Shown: piece after piece, positions 54,201 to 62,104 of the stretch | Position numbering within the stretch: the first letter of the stretch is position 1 | Layout of the letters: the number at the start of each line of letters is the position of its first letter | NCBI RefSeq assembly: GCF_001469215.1 | Contig: NZ_LOFH01000002.1 | Coordinates: 496,001 to 560,000 of the forward strand | DNA from: Pseudoalteromonas sp. H105 | Lineage (GTDB): Bacteria; Pseudomonadota; Gammaproteobacteria; Enterobacterales; Alteromonadaceae | Direction: 5' to 3' | Length of the DNA: 64,000 bases | Position numbers and translations under genes: made by a program | The notes under the pieces: model-generated | What the model was told of the DNA's origin: nothing | Seen by the model: only the letters and a program-made list of their open reading frames with translations | The model's database searches: none

Positions 54201-55315
54201 TTTATTTGCTCATCATTAGCATACTTAACTAATGCAATTAAAAAGCAAAATAATGCCCCAATTGCGTTTGGGTTACTTATTAAGTTGCTTAGTCTATTAA
54301 TAAGTCGATATCCAGCAAAGTGAGAAATCGGATCGCTATCCAGTAAATAATCAACACCTATGCTGGTGTAGGCATGTTCCCCAAAATGTTTGTGGTACCA
54401 CTTTTTACAGGTGGTTAATTGTTTAATGTCAGCGGTGCTGCCACTAATAAGTAGGGTTAGCGTGTACAACAGCCCTGTTATTTCAGCGGGGTAACAGCCT
54501 TTGCCAAACACTTTCCTAAAGCGAGTGAGCGCACTTTTGTAATTGGCAAGTGCGGTTTCAGTTGAATGACCGCTAATAGCGAGGGTATTCGCCTCTAAAA
54601 ATAATGCGTGTTGCCAATCAGAGCGGGTGTCGAGTAATTCATCGCATTGATTGTCTTGTAATAATACCGCAAGGTTTTCATTAAAATAGTAACGCGTGTA
54701 CTCACTCATCCCATCACACGAGTTAACTAATTTAGGCCAAGGTTTTGCTGCCATTAAATTAAAAAATTGCGCGTGAGCGAAGTGAGTCAGGCATTCTTGC
54801 TGCCATTGTTTGGGTAGTATTTCCCAAAGCTGATTAGCAAATTGGGATTGGCCAAGTAAATGTACAAACTGTTCGCCAAGATCAAATTCTGCGTTAACGA
54901 TAATATGGTTTTTTGTTTGATTAAAATGGTGCAGTAACAAGGTAATAAAATTTAGCGCACGATCTTGTTGATGATAAACATGGCTAATTTCAGTTAATAA
55001 TGGATCAATTAAGCTGGTTTGGTGTTGTAGCAAATTAATAACAATATAAGGAACAGCATCCGTCGTCACTTTATAGTGGGGCCCAAAGGGCAGTTTCCAT
55101 AGTAGTTCCATATCGACTAATTGTTCGGTTAGTGCAGTGACATCAGCTTTTGAAAACGAATAGCCGGGTTTAAATACACGAAATAGTCGCTGAGAAATTT
55201 GTTGCTCTGAATGTTGAAAACCATACGACGAGGCACTCAAAAGGTGAGCAAGTAAAACACATAGGCGTTTTTTCTCGTCTTGCGTATTTACGCTTGGCAG
55301 GTCATTCAATGGCAT
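51278..55315 (-). CDS. very large SNF2/RapA-type helicase-like ATPase
   Basis: A 1345-aa protein with a SWI2/SNF2 ATPase in its last third: Walker A D-D-M-G-L-G-K-T near residue 920, D-E-A-Q box near 1015, A-L-S-G-T-P-I-E-N motif III, then helicase C with I-F-S-Q-F near 1197 and S-D-R-A-H-R-L-G-Q near 1285. The first 880 residues have no domain I recognise and look mostly helical, with repeated L-x-H and L-L-x-x-L runs. Such ATPases remodel protein-DNA or polymerase-DNA complexes; E. coli RapA is 968 aa, so the N-terminal part is much larger here. Single gene, no nuclease motif seen. Confidence 0.88.
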   Translation of the reverse strand: MPLNDLPSVNTQDEKKRLCVLLAHLLSASSYGFQHSEQQISQRLFRVFKPGYSFSKADVTALTEQLVDMELLWKLPFGPHYKVTTDAVPYIVINLLQHQTSLIDPLLTEISHVYHQQDRALNFITLLLHHFNQTKNHIIVNAEFDLGEQFVHLLGQSQFANQLWEILPKQWQQECLTHFAHAQFFNLMAAKPWPKLVNSCDGMSEYTRYYFNENLAVLLQDNQCDELLDTRSDWQHALFLEANTLAISGHSTETALANYKSALTRFRKVFGKGCYPAEITGLLYTLTLLISGSTADIKQLTTCKKWYHKHFGEHAYTSIGVDYLLDSDPISHFAGYRLINRLSNLISNPNAIGALFCFLIALVKYANDEQINELRGQSTLLKQLLESLEPHSHWLGKQCVYLANWLYDDTPLPSEGVLKYFVRVPQWQRWLDEISQINEKKATMRVIWQLDLTHLDLPLIQAKVQQLNAKNEWTKGRKVAIHDLENGQYEPALTEADIKLINVIYNHAGFGYQEVQATATVLHALIGLKNLESLHGEPLSIIRGEFVIEIVKDNNDCYKLALQPEIKECDEDFLLTHSHDSSYQVFAISEKQLKLQQLFSHQPNNLTQERLPQLNIALKALADDHFISSQRKEFAHVNNVRQGGVELSAVIKLTHMGIDVNFYVMPLGVDGPWVIPALGATTLVHDDGNETDNIVVQRDLKKEQRTFNTLLKQLNGVFIDKDYQRHTHLQQFFIPEDISHAIQTLEYAHKKNALVLSWDESSQNMKVANSKQLSLNLNDDNDWLSVSGDLSLPNGEVYALQTLLKAPRRGSIIDLGDETSLLLDQRLTTLLTRLEGMQHDNDTTQLRIANARSLPLFRSVSDLENVTVGERWQQRLAKFNQTIPAIIPAHLVNTLRDYQIAGVEWLMQLANWGLNACLADDMGLGKTLQTLSVIQMRSTRGASLVIAPKSVCHNWAVEAQRFTPSLTIKTIDNAGMCDEVLTSAIANDLVIVSYGLLPLIGEQLAAKHFTNIILDEAQAIKNPLSQRAKAAFALNGEFKIALSGTPIENHLGELWSLFNFLMPGFLHTLPAFKKRFGNADKNQQQAETLKALITPFILRRNKHTVLKELPEKTEINLTFALSEKEHALYQATRLNALEQANQKDSQYITILASLTKLRRACIAPQLLLENSNIASSKLDTAESIITDLLENNHQALIFSQFVDVLKLVEQRLKKRGIEYCYLDGSMSANKRKQQVEKFQAGDAPLFLISLKAGGTGLNLTAADYVLHLDPWWNPAVEQQASDRAHRLGQTRPVTVYRLIAKNTIEEKILELHEHKQALADKLLTGNGDTGQLSKDQLLALLAHQI

Positions 55316-55378
55316 AAAGTGTCTAACATATCGCTTTTACATGAGGCTTAGTATAAGGAGCCATTTTTAACAAGCAAT

Positions 55379-55403
55379 AAAAAAGCGACCCGTAGGTCGC
55401 TTC
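55379..55403 (-). terminator. intrinsic terminator of the 186-aa secreted protein gene
   Basis: On the minus strand GAAGCGACC, loop TACG, GGTCGCTTTTTT. It lies 17 bp beyond the stop at 55420. Confidence 0.9.
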
Positions 55404-55419
55404 TTCATCTTAATCATTA

Positions 55420-55980
55420 TTATTGCAATACGGCATATAGTTTTTTCAATTGCGGCATATATTCTTCAATGAGTGCAAGGTTGTGAGCACTCACTAAAGG
55501 TTCATCATTACTTTTGGCACTAGCAGAGTTACCCAGCATGCCCATCATCGAACTAGCGCCTTTATCCTTAACGCTATTCATGCTCTGTAATCCCCCCATG
55601 AGCTGATTTACTTTTTCTTTATTCTCGGGTGATAACTCACTTTTTATGTTTTCAAAATAGGCCATTGAAACGTCAGTGCCTACAGAGATTAACTGTTCCG
55701 GTGTAAAACCATATTTGTTTGTTAATGCTGCAAAATCTTTGTACAAATCATTATCTTTAATCATGCCTAACGCACCAAGCGCCATAGCATTGCTACTATT
55801 GTCAGAACCACCAAGTAAGTTTTTTAAATCCGTGCTTTTAAGTGCGTCTTGATTTTGCGACCAATCAACAACCGCAGGAAGCGCTTGCATGTAGTTTTGG
55901 AGATCGTTTTCAGTGATATCTTTAGCAAAACTTGAAAAACTCATTGCCATTAAGCTCAGTGCCATCATTAATTTTTTCAT
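55420..55980 (-). CDS. secreted helical protein of unknown function
   Basis: I do not recognise the family. The 186-aa product has a clear signal peptide (MKKLMMALSLMAMSFSSFA-KD) and a mature part that is mostly helical, acidic in the first half and rich in Asn, Ser, Met and Gly around residues 125-155 (N-Q-L-M-G-G-L-Q-S-M, then S-S-M-M-G-M-L-G-N-S). No Cys is present in the mature chain, so disulfides or a lipid anchor are excluded. It has its own terminator and stands alone between the SNF2 and arfB genes. A periplasmic location is likely. Confidence 0.78.
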   Translation of the reverse strand: MKKLMMALSLMAMSFSSFAKDITENDLQNYMQALPAVVDWSQNQDALKSTDLKNLLGGSDNSSNAMALGALGMIKDNDLYKDFAALTNKYGFTPEQLISVGTDVSMAYFENIKSELSPENKEKVNQLMGGLQSMNSVKDKGASSMMGMLGNSASAKSNDEPLVSAHNLALIEEYMPQLKKLYAVLQ

Positions 55981-56087
55981 GTTAAATTCCTTATAAAATA
56001 GTCTGCTTGATTAAGCAAAGTGCCAATACATAGGCTCAGCTTCTAACAAATGTTATACTCACATTTTGACAAAACTATCTGAACCTA

Positions 56088-56501
56088 ATGTTAATTATAT
56101 CAAATACAGTAACAATTGATGAGTGGGAAGTCGAACTCACCGCAATTCGCTCGCAAGGTGCTGGTGGGCAAAATGTAAATAAAGTAGCCAGTGCTATCCA
56201 TCTTCGATTTGATATCAAACGCTCTAAACTGCCTGACTTTTACAAGCAGCGCCTACTTCAACTTAATGACAGTCGAGTAACAAAAGAGGGCGTCATTGTA
56301 TTAAAAGCGCAAAGTCATCGCACACAAGAGTTAAACAGAGAAGACGCGTTAAAGCGTTTAAAAGATTTGATCGTATCAGCGACTAAGTTAGAGCGCGCGC
56401 GACGGGCAACAAAGCCCACCAGAAGTTCGCAGCGCAAGCGTATGGATAAAAAAACCAAACATGGTCAAACCAAAGCGTTGCGCGGCAATATAAAACTTTA
56501 G
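56088..56501 (+). CDS. arfB: peptidyl-tRNA hydrolase ArfB (ribosome rescue)
   Basis: Rescues ribosomes stalled without a stop codon by hydrolysing peptidyl-tRNA. It has the release-factor G-G-Q motif (S-Q-G-A-G-G-Q-N-V-N-K, residues 22-32) and a basic C-terminal tail (K-K-T-K-H-G-Q-T-K-A-L-R) that enters the empty mRNA channel. The length of 137 aa matches E. coli YaeJ (140), without the codon-recognition domain of RF1/RF2. The ribosome site is weak. It stands alone, divergent from the secreted-protein gene. Confidence 0.95.
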   Translation: MLIISNTVTIDEWEVELTAIRSQGAGGQNVNKVASAIHLRFDIKRSKLPDFYKQRLLQLNDSRVTKEGVIVLKAQSHRTQELNREDALKRLKDLIVSATKLERARRATKPTRSSQRKRMDKKTKHGQTKALRGNIKL

Positions 56502-56591
56502 AGCCTTTCTATGGGGAACACCCACATTCTAGGCTCAGCTTTACTTAAAACGAAAATAGTGCTGAGACAGCACCGGAAATAACAGCCTTAG

Positions 56592-57611
56592 TTAAAGCAT
56601 AGGTTTTAGTACATTAAACAATGCACTGATATGGTCATTTCTGTCGTTCAGCGCCGCAATATAGCGGTATTTTTCGCCGCCTGCATGCTCAAAAATTTCG
56701 CGGTTTTCACCCTCTAATTCTTCAAGCGTCTCAAGGCAATCTGCACTGAATGCTGGGCTGATAATCGCAACGTCTTTAATTCCTTCCCCTGGCAAAGCCT
56801 CAAGTGTGGCGTCTGTATAAGGTTTTAACCACTCAGCCTTACCGAATCGACTTTGGAATGTACTTATCACCATCTCTTTATCAAGGCCTAGTTTTTCCAC
56901 AACAAGACGAGTGGTTTGTAAACACAAGCAATGATACGGATCACCATTGTCTAAGAACTGTTTTGGCATACCATGGTATGAGAATACCAGTTTTTGTGGT
57001 GTACCATTAGCATGTAAGTCTTCACTTACGCTGTTAGCAAGCGATTCAATATATAACTCATTTTTGTGATAGCCATTAATAAAATGAAGTTCAGGTACCC
57101 AACGCCATTTTTGTAGCACTTTAGCAACAGCGTCAAAGGTCGACCCCGTGGTTGGGCTAGAATACTGAGGATATAAAGGCAGTACCACAATACGCGTTAA
57201 ACCTTTATCTCTAAGTTGCTCAAGGCCTGCTTCAATGGATGGGTTCCCGTAACGCATCGCCATAACAACTTCAGTGTTTGTATACCCTTGTGCTTTAATA
57301 AACGCATCGAGCTTATCGCGCTGTTGACGAGTGATGTGCGTTAATGGCGAGCCATTCTCAGTCCAGATACTTTCGTATAATTTGGCAGAGCGCTTAGGTC
57401 TGATACGTAAAATAATACCATGCAGTATCATCATCCAAATTAGCCGTGGGATCTCGACAATACGGGGATCAGACAAAAACTCCCTTAAATAAATACGTAA
57501 TGCTTTAGCCGTAGGTGCATCTGGGCTACCTAAATTGGTGAGTAAAATACCTGTTTTTTGGTTAAAACGCTGGTCATGGGGGTTATCGGTTACGGCTGAA
57601 AATCGCGACAC
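56592..57611 (-). CDS. hemH: ferrochelatase
   Basis: Inserts Fe2+ into protoporphyrin IX in the last step of haem synthesis. Family stretches are L-L-T-N-L-G-S-P-D-A-P, F-L-S-D-P-R-I-V-E, R-Y-G-N-P-S-I near residue 124, F-S-Y-H-G-M-P near 210 (metal-binding His) and S-P-A-F-S-A-D-C-L-E-T-L-E-E-L near 283 (catalytic Glu). Length 339 aa is usual for the class. The start is GTG, 6 bp after AGGAG. A family A repeat lies 40 bp upstream in its promoter region, on the far side of which is the Hno regulator gene. Confidence 0.95.
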   Translation of the reverse strand: MSRFSAVTDNPHDQRFNQKTGILLTNLGSPDAPTAKALRIYLREFLSDPRIVEIPRLIWMMILHGIILRIRPKRSAKLYESIWTENGSPLTHITRQQRDKLDAFIKAQGYTNTEVVMAMRYGNPSIEAGLEQLRDKGLTRIVVLPLYPQYSSPTTGSTFDAVAKVLQKWRWVPELHFINGYHKNELYIESLANSVSEDLHANGTPQKLVFSYHGMPKQFLDNGDPYHCLCLQTTRLVVEKLGLDKEMVISTFQSRFGKAEWLKPYTDATLEALPGEGIKDVAIISPAFSADCLETLEELEGENREIFEHAGGEKYRYIAALNDRNDHISALFNVLKPML

Positions 57612-57652
57612 GCACTGCTCCTAAAGTAGACAGTAATTAGATAAAATTCATA

Positions 57653-57915
57653 TATGCCCAAACTACCTTGAGATATTAACGTCGTTGAAGTTAAAAGCGA
57701 TTTAGGCAAGGCATTGATTGCAAATAATAGTGGTTCTATCGTTAAAATCAATAACGCAGTATAAATTGCTTTTAAACCAACTCTCTTGGGGTTTCAAAGG
57801 CACTTACTTCATCGTTGTTACTTATTAAAAGGCGCTGCCATTTTTGCAAAGTAACGACTTGATCTTAAGCCCCTATAAAACGCTGAATTATGCATCTTGA
57901 GGTGGTTTGGGTACA
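57653..57915. repeat. family A palindromic repeat, copy 3 (diverged, 263 bp)
   Basis: The most diverged of three copies: left arm TATGCCCAAACTACCTTGAG, right end TTTGGGTACA. The internal boxes are intact, CAAGGCA at 57707 and AACGCAG at 57753, with the same 46-bp spacing, and the AAAAGCGATTTA arm is kept. The flanks have drifted far more than the boxed core. It lies between hemH and the Hno regulator, in both their flanks. Confidence 0.85.
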
Positions 57916-57961
57916 TTATTATTCTATTGTAACGAATAAAAGGCTAAATGAGATCACTTAA

Positions 57962-59263
57962 TCAGGATGATTTGATCATGACTCTAAATGGTGACGGTTT
58001 TTTAGCTTCAAGTTGCTGCAACTTCTCAATTGATTTAGCACTTAATATATGGCCTTTAGGCAAAAGCATAATACCGGCGTGGCTCTGTAATGCATGCCCG
58101 AGTACCATACCTACTTGCAACTCTTGTGCATTCATTATTTTCATTGAGCCTACTTGAGACTGCTGTTTTATGCACTTTAGTTGGCACTGCTCAAGCGCAG
58201 ACACAATTTTAGGATGATAAAAATTTCCGCTGTATCGAGTTATGCAATCGACAGCGTATTGGTGGCGCTTATCGGATGCTAACGCACTGTTTTCATGGGC
58301 GTTCCAATAGTCACGCGCAACAGCTAAAATCATCGCACTGAGCGGAATATCACTGCCTTTTATGCCTTTGGGAATACCATTACCATTGTAATATTCATAC
58401 TGATGGTAAATAGCCTCAGACACCTCATGCAAATGGGTTGCTGGCATCAACATTAATTGCGCTGTACTGGGATGCGTATAAAAGTTTTTTCGCTGTTGCT
58501 CTGTTAACTCATGGACCGGTTTTTTGTAGAGCTCAGGGTCCATGGCAAGCAACCCTATTTGTGCCAGATAACCTGCCATTGATGCCATTTCAATATTTTT
58601 TTGTGGCAGCTTTAATTGTTTTGCTATTTCTGTGCATGTATTGGCAATATTCTGTGCTTTAGTACCATCAAGGTATGGATTTGCATTAATAAAGTTATAT
58701 AAAAGCTCAACGGTACTTCGGTGATCGTCAACCTCATGGGCATTAGCCACTTCGAGTTGTTTTAACACTAATTTAATTTGTTTAGTGCGTTTTTCAACGC
58801 GCTGTTCTAATGAATTATTAAGCTCTTTTAGTTGTGAGTTCTGTTTAGTTATTTGCTGTTGCAGCCGCTGGTTTTGTTTTTTTAATTTATACTTTTCAAC
58901 GCTATCAGTGACGGTACTAAGCAATAAACTATTTTGCCAAGGCTTTTGAATAAAACCGTGTATTTTTCCTTTGTTAACCGCATCCAGGGTTGTATCTATA
59001 TCAGTGAAGCCGGTCACTAAAATTCGTTGCGAGTCAGGTGAAATAGCTTGTGCCTGATTAAATAGCTCGGCACCATTCATTTGCGGCATGCGCATGTCAC
59101 TAATGATCACCGCAAACTCGTGTGCTTTGATCTGCTCTAGCGCTAAAAGTGGGTTTGTAAAAGTTGATACATCGTTGTGCTGACTTTTTAGCAGCCTTGA
59201 TAAAGAGCGCAGTACTATTTCATCGTCGTCTACACACATAATTTGGATCGCTGATTTTTCCAC
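57962..59263 (-). CDS. response regulator with degenerate HD-GYP domain (HnoD-like)
   Basis: A 433-aa two-component regulator. The N-terminal receiver has the acidic pair D-D-D near residue 12, the phospho-Asp in I-I-S-D-M-R-M-P and K-P near 107. A coiled coil follows (about 120-175), then an HD-GYP-like domain in which key residues are lost: where H-D-I-G-K should be it has L-A-Q-I-G (near 233), and the GYP loop reads N-G-N-G-I-P. It should thus lack phosphodiesterase activity. In Shewanella the H-NOX circuit has an inactive HD-GYP regulator, HnoD, of this design. The GTG at 59263 is chosen as AAGGAG lies 6 bp upstream; a TTG at 59269 touches that site. Confidence 0.83.
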   Translation of the reverse strand: MEKSAIQIMCVDDDEIVLRSLSRLLKSQHNDVSTFTNPLLALEQIKAHEFAVIISDMRMPQMNGAELFNQAQAISPDSQRILVTGFTDIDTTLDAVNKGKIHGFIQKPWQNSLLLSTVTDSVEKYKLKKQNQRLQQQITKQNSQLKELNNSLEQRVEKRTKQIKLVLKQLEVANAHEVDDHRSTVELLYNFINANPYLDGTKAQNIANTCTEIAKQLKLPQKNIEMASMAGYLAQIGLLAMDPELYKKPVHELTEQQRKNFYTHPSTAQLMLMPATHLHEVSEAIYHQYEYYNGNGIPKGIKGSDIPLSAMILAVARDYWNAHENSALASDKRHQYAVDCITRYSGNFYHPKIVSALEQCQLKCIKQQSQVGSMKIMNAQELQVGMVLGHALQSHAGIMLLPKGHILSAKSIEKLQQLEAKKPSPFRVMIKSS

Positions 59264-59527
59264 AAACAACTCCTTTATTTTTATACAGTTTAAACAATAG
59301 CGTGTGAAACCCAGTTTATAAATGTGTGAAAAAAATAAATTGTGCTAATTTTATAAATAGAAGTTCGGCAAAGTCGTAAAGACGTGTATCACACCTAAGG
59401 CAGGTTATTTTTAGTCAACCATTTGGTTAAAGATGATTCATCATGAATGACATAAAGTTTTATTAGTACAAAATATAAAGCGTCATGCCTTAACAGCCTA
59501 ATGTGCAGCTTTAGGGAATGCAATAAA

Positions 59528-60088
59528 ATGAAGGGGAGTATTTTTAACGCGTTAGAGACCTTAGTGTTAGAGCTAAAAGATACTTTATATTGGGAAAACT
59601 TGCTTGTAAAACATGCACCCAAAGGGCGGTGCTATATTGGTGTTAATGACTACCCTGATACCGAGCTCTATGCCATGGTTAATGCTATTTGTGAAGAGCT
59701 TCAGCTAACGCTTGACGAAGTGTTAGCTTTATTTGGTCGCCATTTATTCGCGCATTTAATGCATCACTATGAAGTGGTGGTAAGTCGTTTTGCTCATTTT
59801 GAAGCACTTATCTTAAATATTAATAACGTGATCCACAAAGAGGTCAATAAGCTGCACAATGGCGCAAACTTACCCATTATGCGTTGCATGATGATTGCAT
59901 CTGGGCACATTGAAATACACTATAACTCGCCACGAAAATTATGCATTTTAGCTGAAGGTTTAATTTATGGAGCAGGTGATCATTTTGATATGGCAGTTAA
60001 AATAACTCACCCACAATGCCAACATCGCGGCGCTGAAGCGTGTATTTTAAATGTCTATTACACACAACAGGAAGAAAATGACGGTTAA
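59528..60088 (+). CDS. H-NOX haem nitric-oxide sensor
   Basis: A 186-aa haem-binding H-NOX protein, which senses nitric oxide and controls its partner kinase. It starts M-K-G-S-I-F-N-A-L-E, the family start. The proximal haem ligand is His103 in V-I-H-K-E-V-N-K-L, and the haem propionate motif YxSxR is Y132-N-S-P-R136. Position 140 is Ile, so the distal Tyr of O2-binding forms is absent, consistent with NO selectivity. AGGGA precedes the ATG by 10 bp; an in-frame ATG 27 bp upstream fits the family less well. The kinase gene starts inside its last codons, so they are coupled. Confidence 0.94.
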   Translation: MKGSIFNALETLVLELKDTLYWENLLVKHAPKGRCYIGVNDYPDTELYAMVNAICEELQLTLDEVLALFGRHLFAHLMHHYEVVVSRFAHFEALILNINNVIHKEVNKLHNGANLPIMRCMMIASGHIEIHYNSPRKLCILAEGLIYGAGDHFDMAVKITHPQCQHRGAEACILNVYYTQQEENDG

Positions 60089-61031
60089 AAATGACGATTT
60101 TGAACAGGCTTATTATCAAGAGCGTGCGGCTCGAATCAAGGCTGAGCAATTAATTCAAGACAAAAGCCAAGTTTTATACGCACTTAATCAAGAGTTAGTA
60201 AAAAAAGTCGCGGATTTAGAACTCCATGAGCAGCTATTTATTCAAGCAGATAAAATGTCTACCCTAGGTACTTTATCCGCAGGCATTGCACATGAAATAA
60301 ATAATCCACTTGCTTACGTCATGAGTAACAATGAGTACCTTCTTAAAACACGCTTAACAATAGATAAAGTACTTCTTCTAAATGAACGATTTGTATCTGG
60401 GAAAATGGGGGCAGAGGCGCTCAAAAGCGCATTAAAAGAATTACGAACAGCGCAGTCGTTTATTGAAATTGGTGCCGAGATCCAAGAACTGATCGAGGAC
60501 AGTGACGAAGGCCTGAGACGAATCAACTCTACTGTGCGTAATTTGCTAGATTTTTCGCGGCCAGCAAATAACGAAAAAGAACTTTCAGATATGACTGATG
60601 GTGTGAGAAACGCATTAAAATTATTAAAAAATCAGCTGGTTAGCTACAACATCACGACGAATATCACCACATTGCCACTGAGCATGTGTAATTTATCAAC
60701 GATTAATCAGGTTGTTGTCAATTTACTGATCAATGCCAAACATGCATGTGATGCGGTGGATGAAAGAGAAGGGCATATTCATGTATATACAGGCTTTGAA
60801 AATGAAAAAATAGTCATATCAGTGACTGATAATGGCTGTGGAATGAGTGATGATGTTAAAACGCAAATATTTAACCCTTTCTTTACCACCAAAGCCGTTG
60901 GCACGGGCACCGGAATGGGCATGTCATTAGTGTATACCATGGTAACAGACCACCTGGGCACGATTGACATAGACAGTACTGAATATGAAGGCACTAAAGT
61001 GAGTTGTTTTTTCCCCGTATTGACTCAGTAG
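60078..61031 (+). CDS. H-NOX-associated soluble histidine kinase (HnoK-like)
   Basis: A 317-aa cytoplasmic histidine kinase with no membrane segment: a short N-terminal coiled coil (residues 5-50), HisKA box L-S-A-G-I-A-H-E-I-N-N-P (phospho-His near 74), N-box N-L-L-I-N-A-K-H-A-C, G1 D-N-G-C-G-M and G2 G-T-G-T-G-M-G-M-S-L-V. It overlaps the H-NOX gene by 11 bp with its own AGGAAG site. In known Hno systems NO-bound H-NOX inhibits such a kinase, which phosphorylates regulators controlling c-di-GMP. The most likely partner in this window is the divergent degenerate HD-GYP regulator. Confidence 0.92.
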   Translation: MTVKNDDFEQAYYQERAARIKAEQLIQDKSQVLYALNQELVKKVADLELHEQLFIQADKMSTLGTLSAGIAHEINNPLAYVMSNNEYLLKTRLTIDKVLLLNERFVSGKMGAEALKSALKELRTAQSFIEIGAEIQELIEDSDEGLRRINSTVRNLLDFSRPANNEKELSDMTDGVRNALKLLKNQLVSYNITTNITTLPLSMCNLSTINQVVVNLLINAKHACDAVDEREGHIHVYTGFENEKIVISVTDNGCGMSDDVKTQIFNPFFTTKAVGTGTGMGMSLVYTMVTDHLGTIDIDSTEYEGTKVSCFFPVLTQ

Positions 61032-61158
61032 TTATGTGAACAGCGCCCAGTTAAACACCATTTAGTATCTGTTAATTTGTTAAAATATTTGAATAAGTTA
61101 GCTTAACCTTCTAATGTGTTTATAAGCGTATAGTACAGTTAAACTTTTAGGGCTAATT

Positions 61159-61809
61159 ATGATCAACGAAGACAGCTTAAATTTCCTTGCAGACTTTTTA
61201 CAACAACATTCTGAATCAAAAAAATTAAGTACTGACCATGTATTGGGTTTTATGAGTGCATTACTTGCGTGTTCAGAGTTTTATGGTGAATCAGAAATAG
61301 CCAGTTACATTGCAGGTGCAGATGAGGCTGTGTTCAACACATTAATGAACGACTCAAAAGAACGCGATGCATTGAATAATGTGCTCGATAGCGTGACTGA
61401 GGCACAAGTTGCGCAAAAACACATTTTAAAAACACTCTATATGCCAGCTGAGAATTCACAAGCGCCGACGATTGCATTGCAAAACTGGTGCACGGGTTAT
61501 TTAGCAGCTTACATGCTTAACCAAGAAGTATGGCAGCAGGACTTTAATTTTTTACTTAATGTAGATAAACAACAAGCAAAGCCAAAAGAAGATGGCCAGC
61601 TTTTTATCGATAACTTTCAAGCAAGCCTGAATTTGTTGGCAACGTTTGCAATGTGGGAAAAAGCATTAGCAGAGCACGCAGATCCAACCACACTCAGTGG
61701 TGGATTTACAACGTTGTTTGCTGGTTTAGATGAGAGCTTAGTTTCAATTGCTTCTATGGCCTTGATGCTCGAAGACGAAAAACTCGCATTGTTAGAGGAA
61801 GAAGGTTAA
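61159..61809 (+). CDS. UPF0149 family protein (YgfB/YecA type)
   Basis: A 216-aa cytoplasmic protein of the UPF0149 family, acidic and mostly helical. Marks are an N-terminal L-S-T-D-H-V-L-G-F-M-S-A-L-L-A-C near residue 28, W-C-T-G-Y-L-A-A-Y near 113 and a C-terminal L-F-A-G-L-D-E-S. The biochemical function of the family is not established; a relative in Pseudomonas affects stress and antibiotic-response regulation. It lacks the C-terminal SEC-C metal motif that some members carry. It is preceded by AGGG and followed by an excellent terminator. Not linked to the Hno genes upstream, which are 127 bp away. Confidence 0.85.
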   Translation: MINEDSLNFLADFLQQHSESKKLSTDHVLGFMSALLACSEFYGESEIASYIAGADEAVFNTLMNDSKERDALNNVLDSVTEAQVAQKHILKTLYMPAENSQAPTIALQNWCTGYLAAYMLNQEVWQQDFNFLLNVDKQQAKPKEDGQLFIDNFQASLNLLATFAMWEKALAEHADPTTLSGGFTTLFAGLDESLVSIASMALMLEDEKLALLEEEG

Positions 61810-61830
61810 ACACAAGCAGAATCAAAAACA

Positions 61831-61864
61831 AAAAAGCATGATTTGAATAATCATGCTTTTTTTT
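61831..61864 (+). terminator. intrinsic terminator after UPF0149 gene
   Basis: AAAAAGCATGATT, loop TGAAT, AATCATGCTTTTT followed by further T. A 13-bp perfect stem. Confidence 0.93.
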
Positions 61865-62104
61865 GTTTGAAATTCAATCAAATTAATTTTTTCCTATCAA
61901 ATTTAGATGAATATTGCATATTTCGACCATGGTCTTAGATAAATCTGTTTCTTTTTTAGGGCGGATATTGCTAGGATGCGAGGCAAGGCATTATTTACTT
62001 TTTAAACACCAGATCCGTTAAATAGTGGCCTAAACCAATAATTATAAATTTACTTGCGCGTGCTGCAATCCACAAGCAAGATCAGTAACAGGGTCGAATA
62101 TACA

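Noticed and set aside
61979..62060. GGCAAGGCATTATTT upstream of the last TonB receptor looked like a further CAAGGCA repeat core
   Set aside because: No AACGCAG box lies 46-47 bp downstream and there are no flanking inverted repeats.
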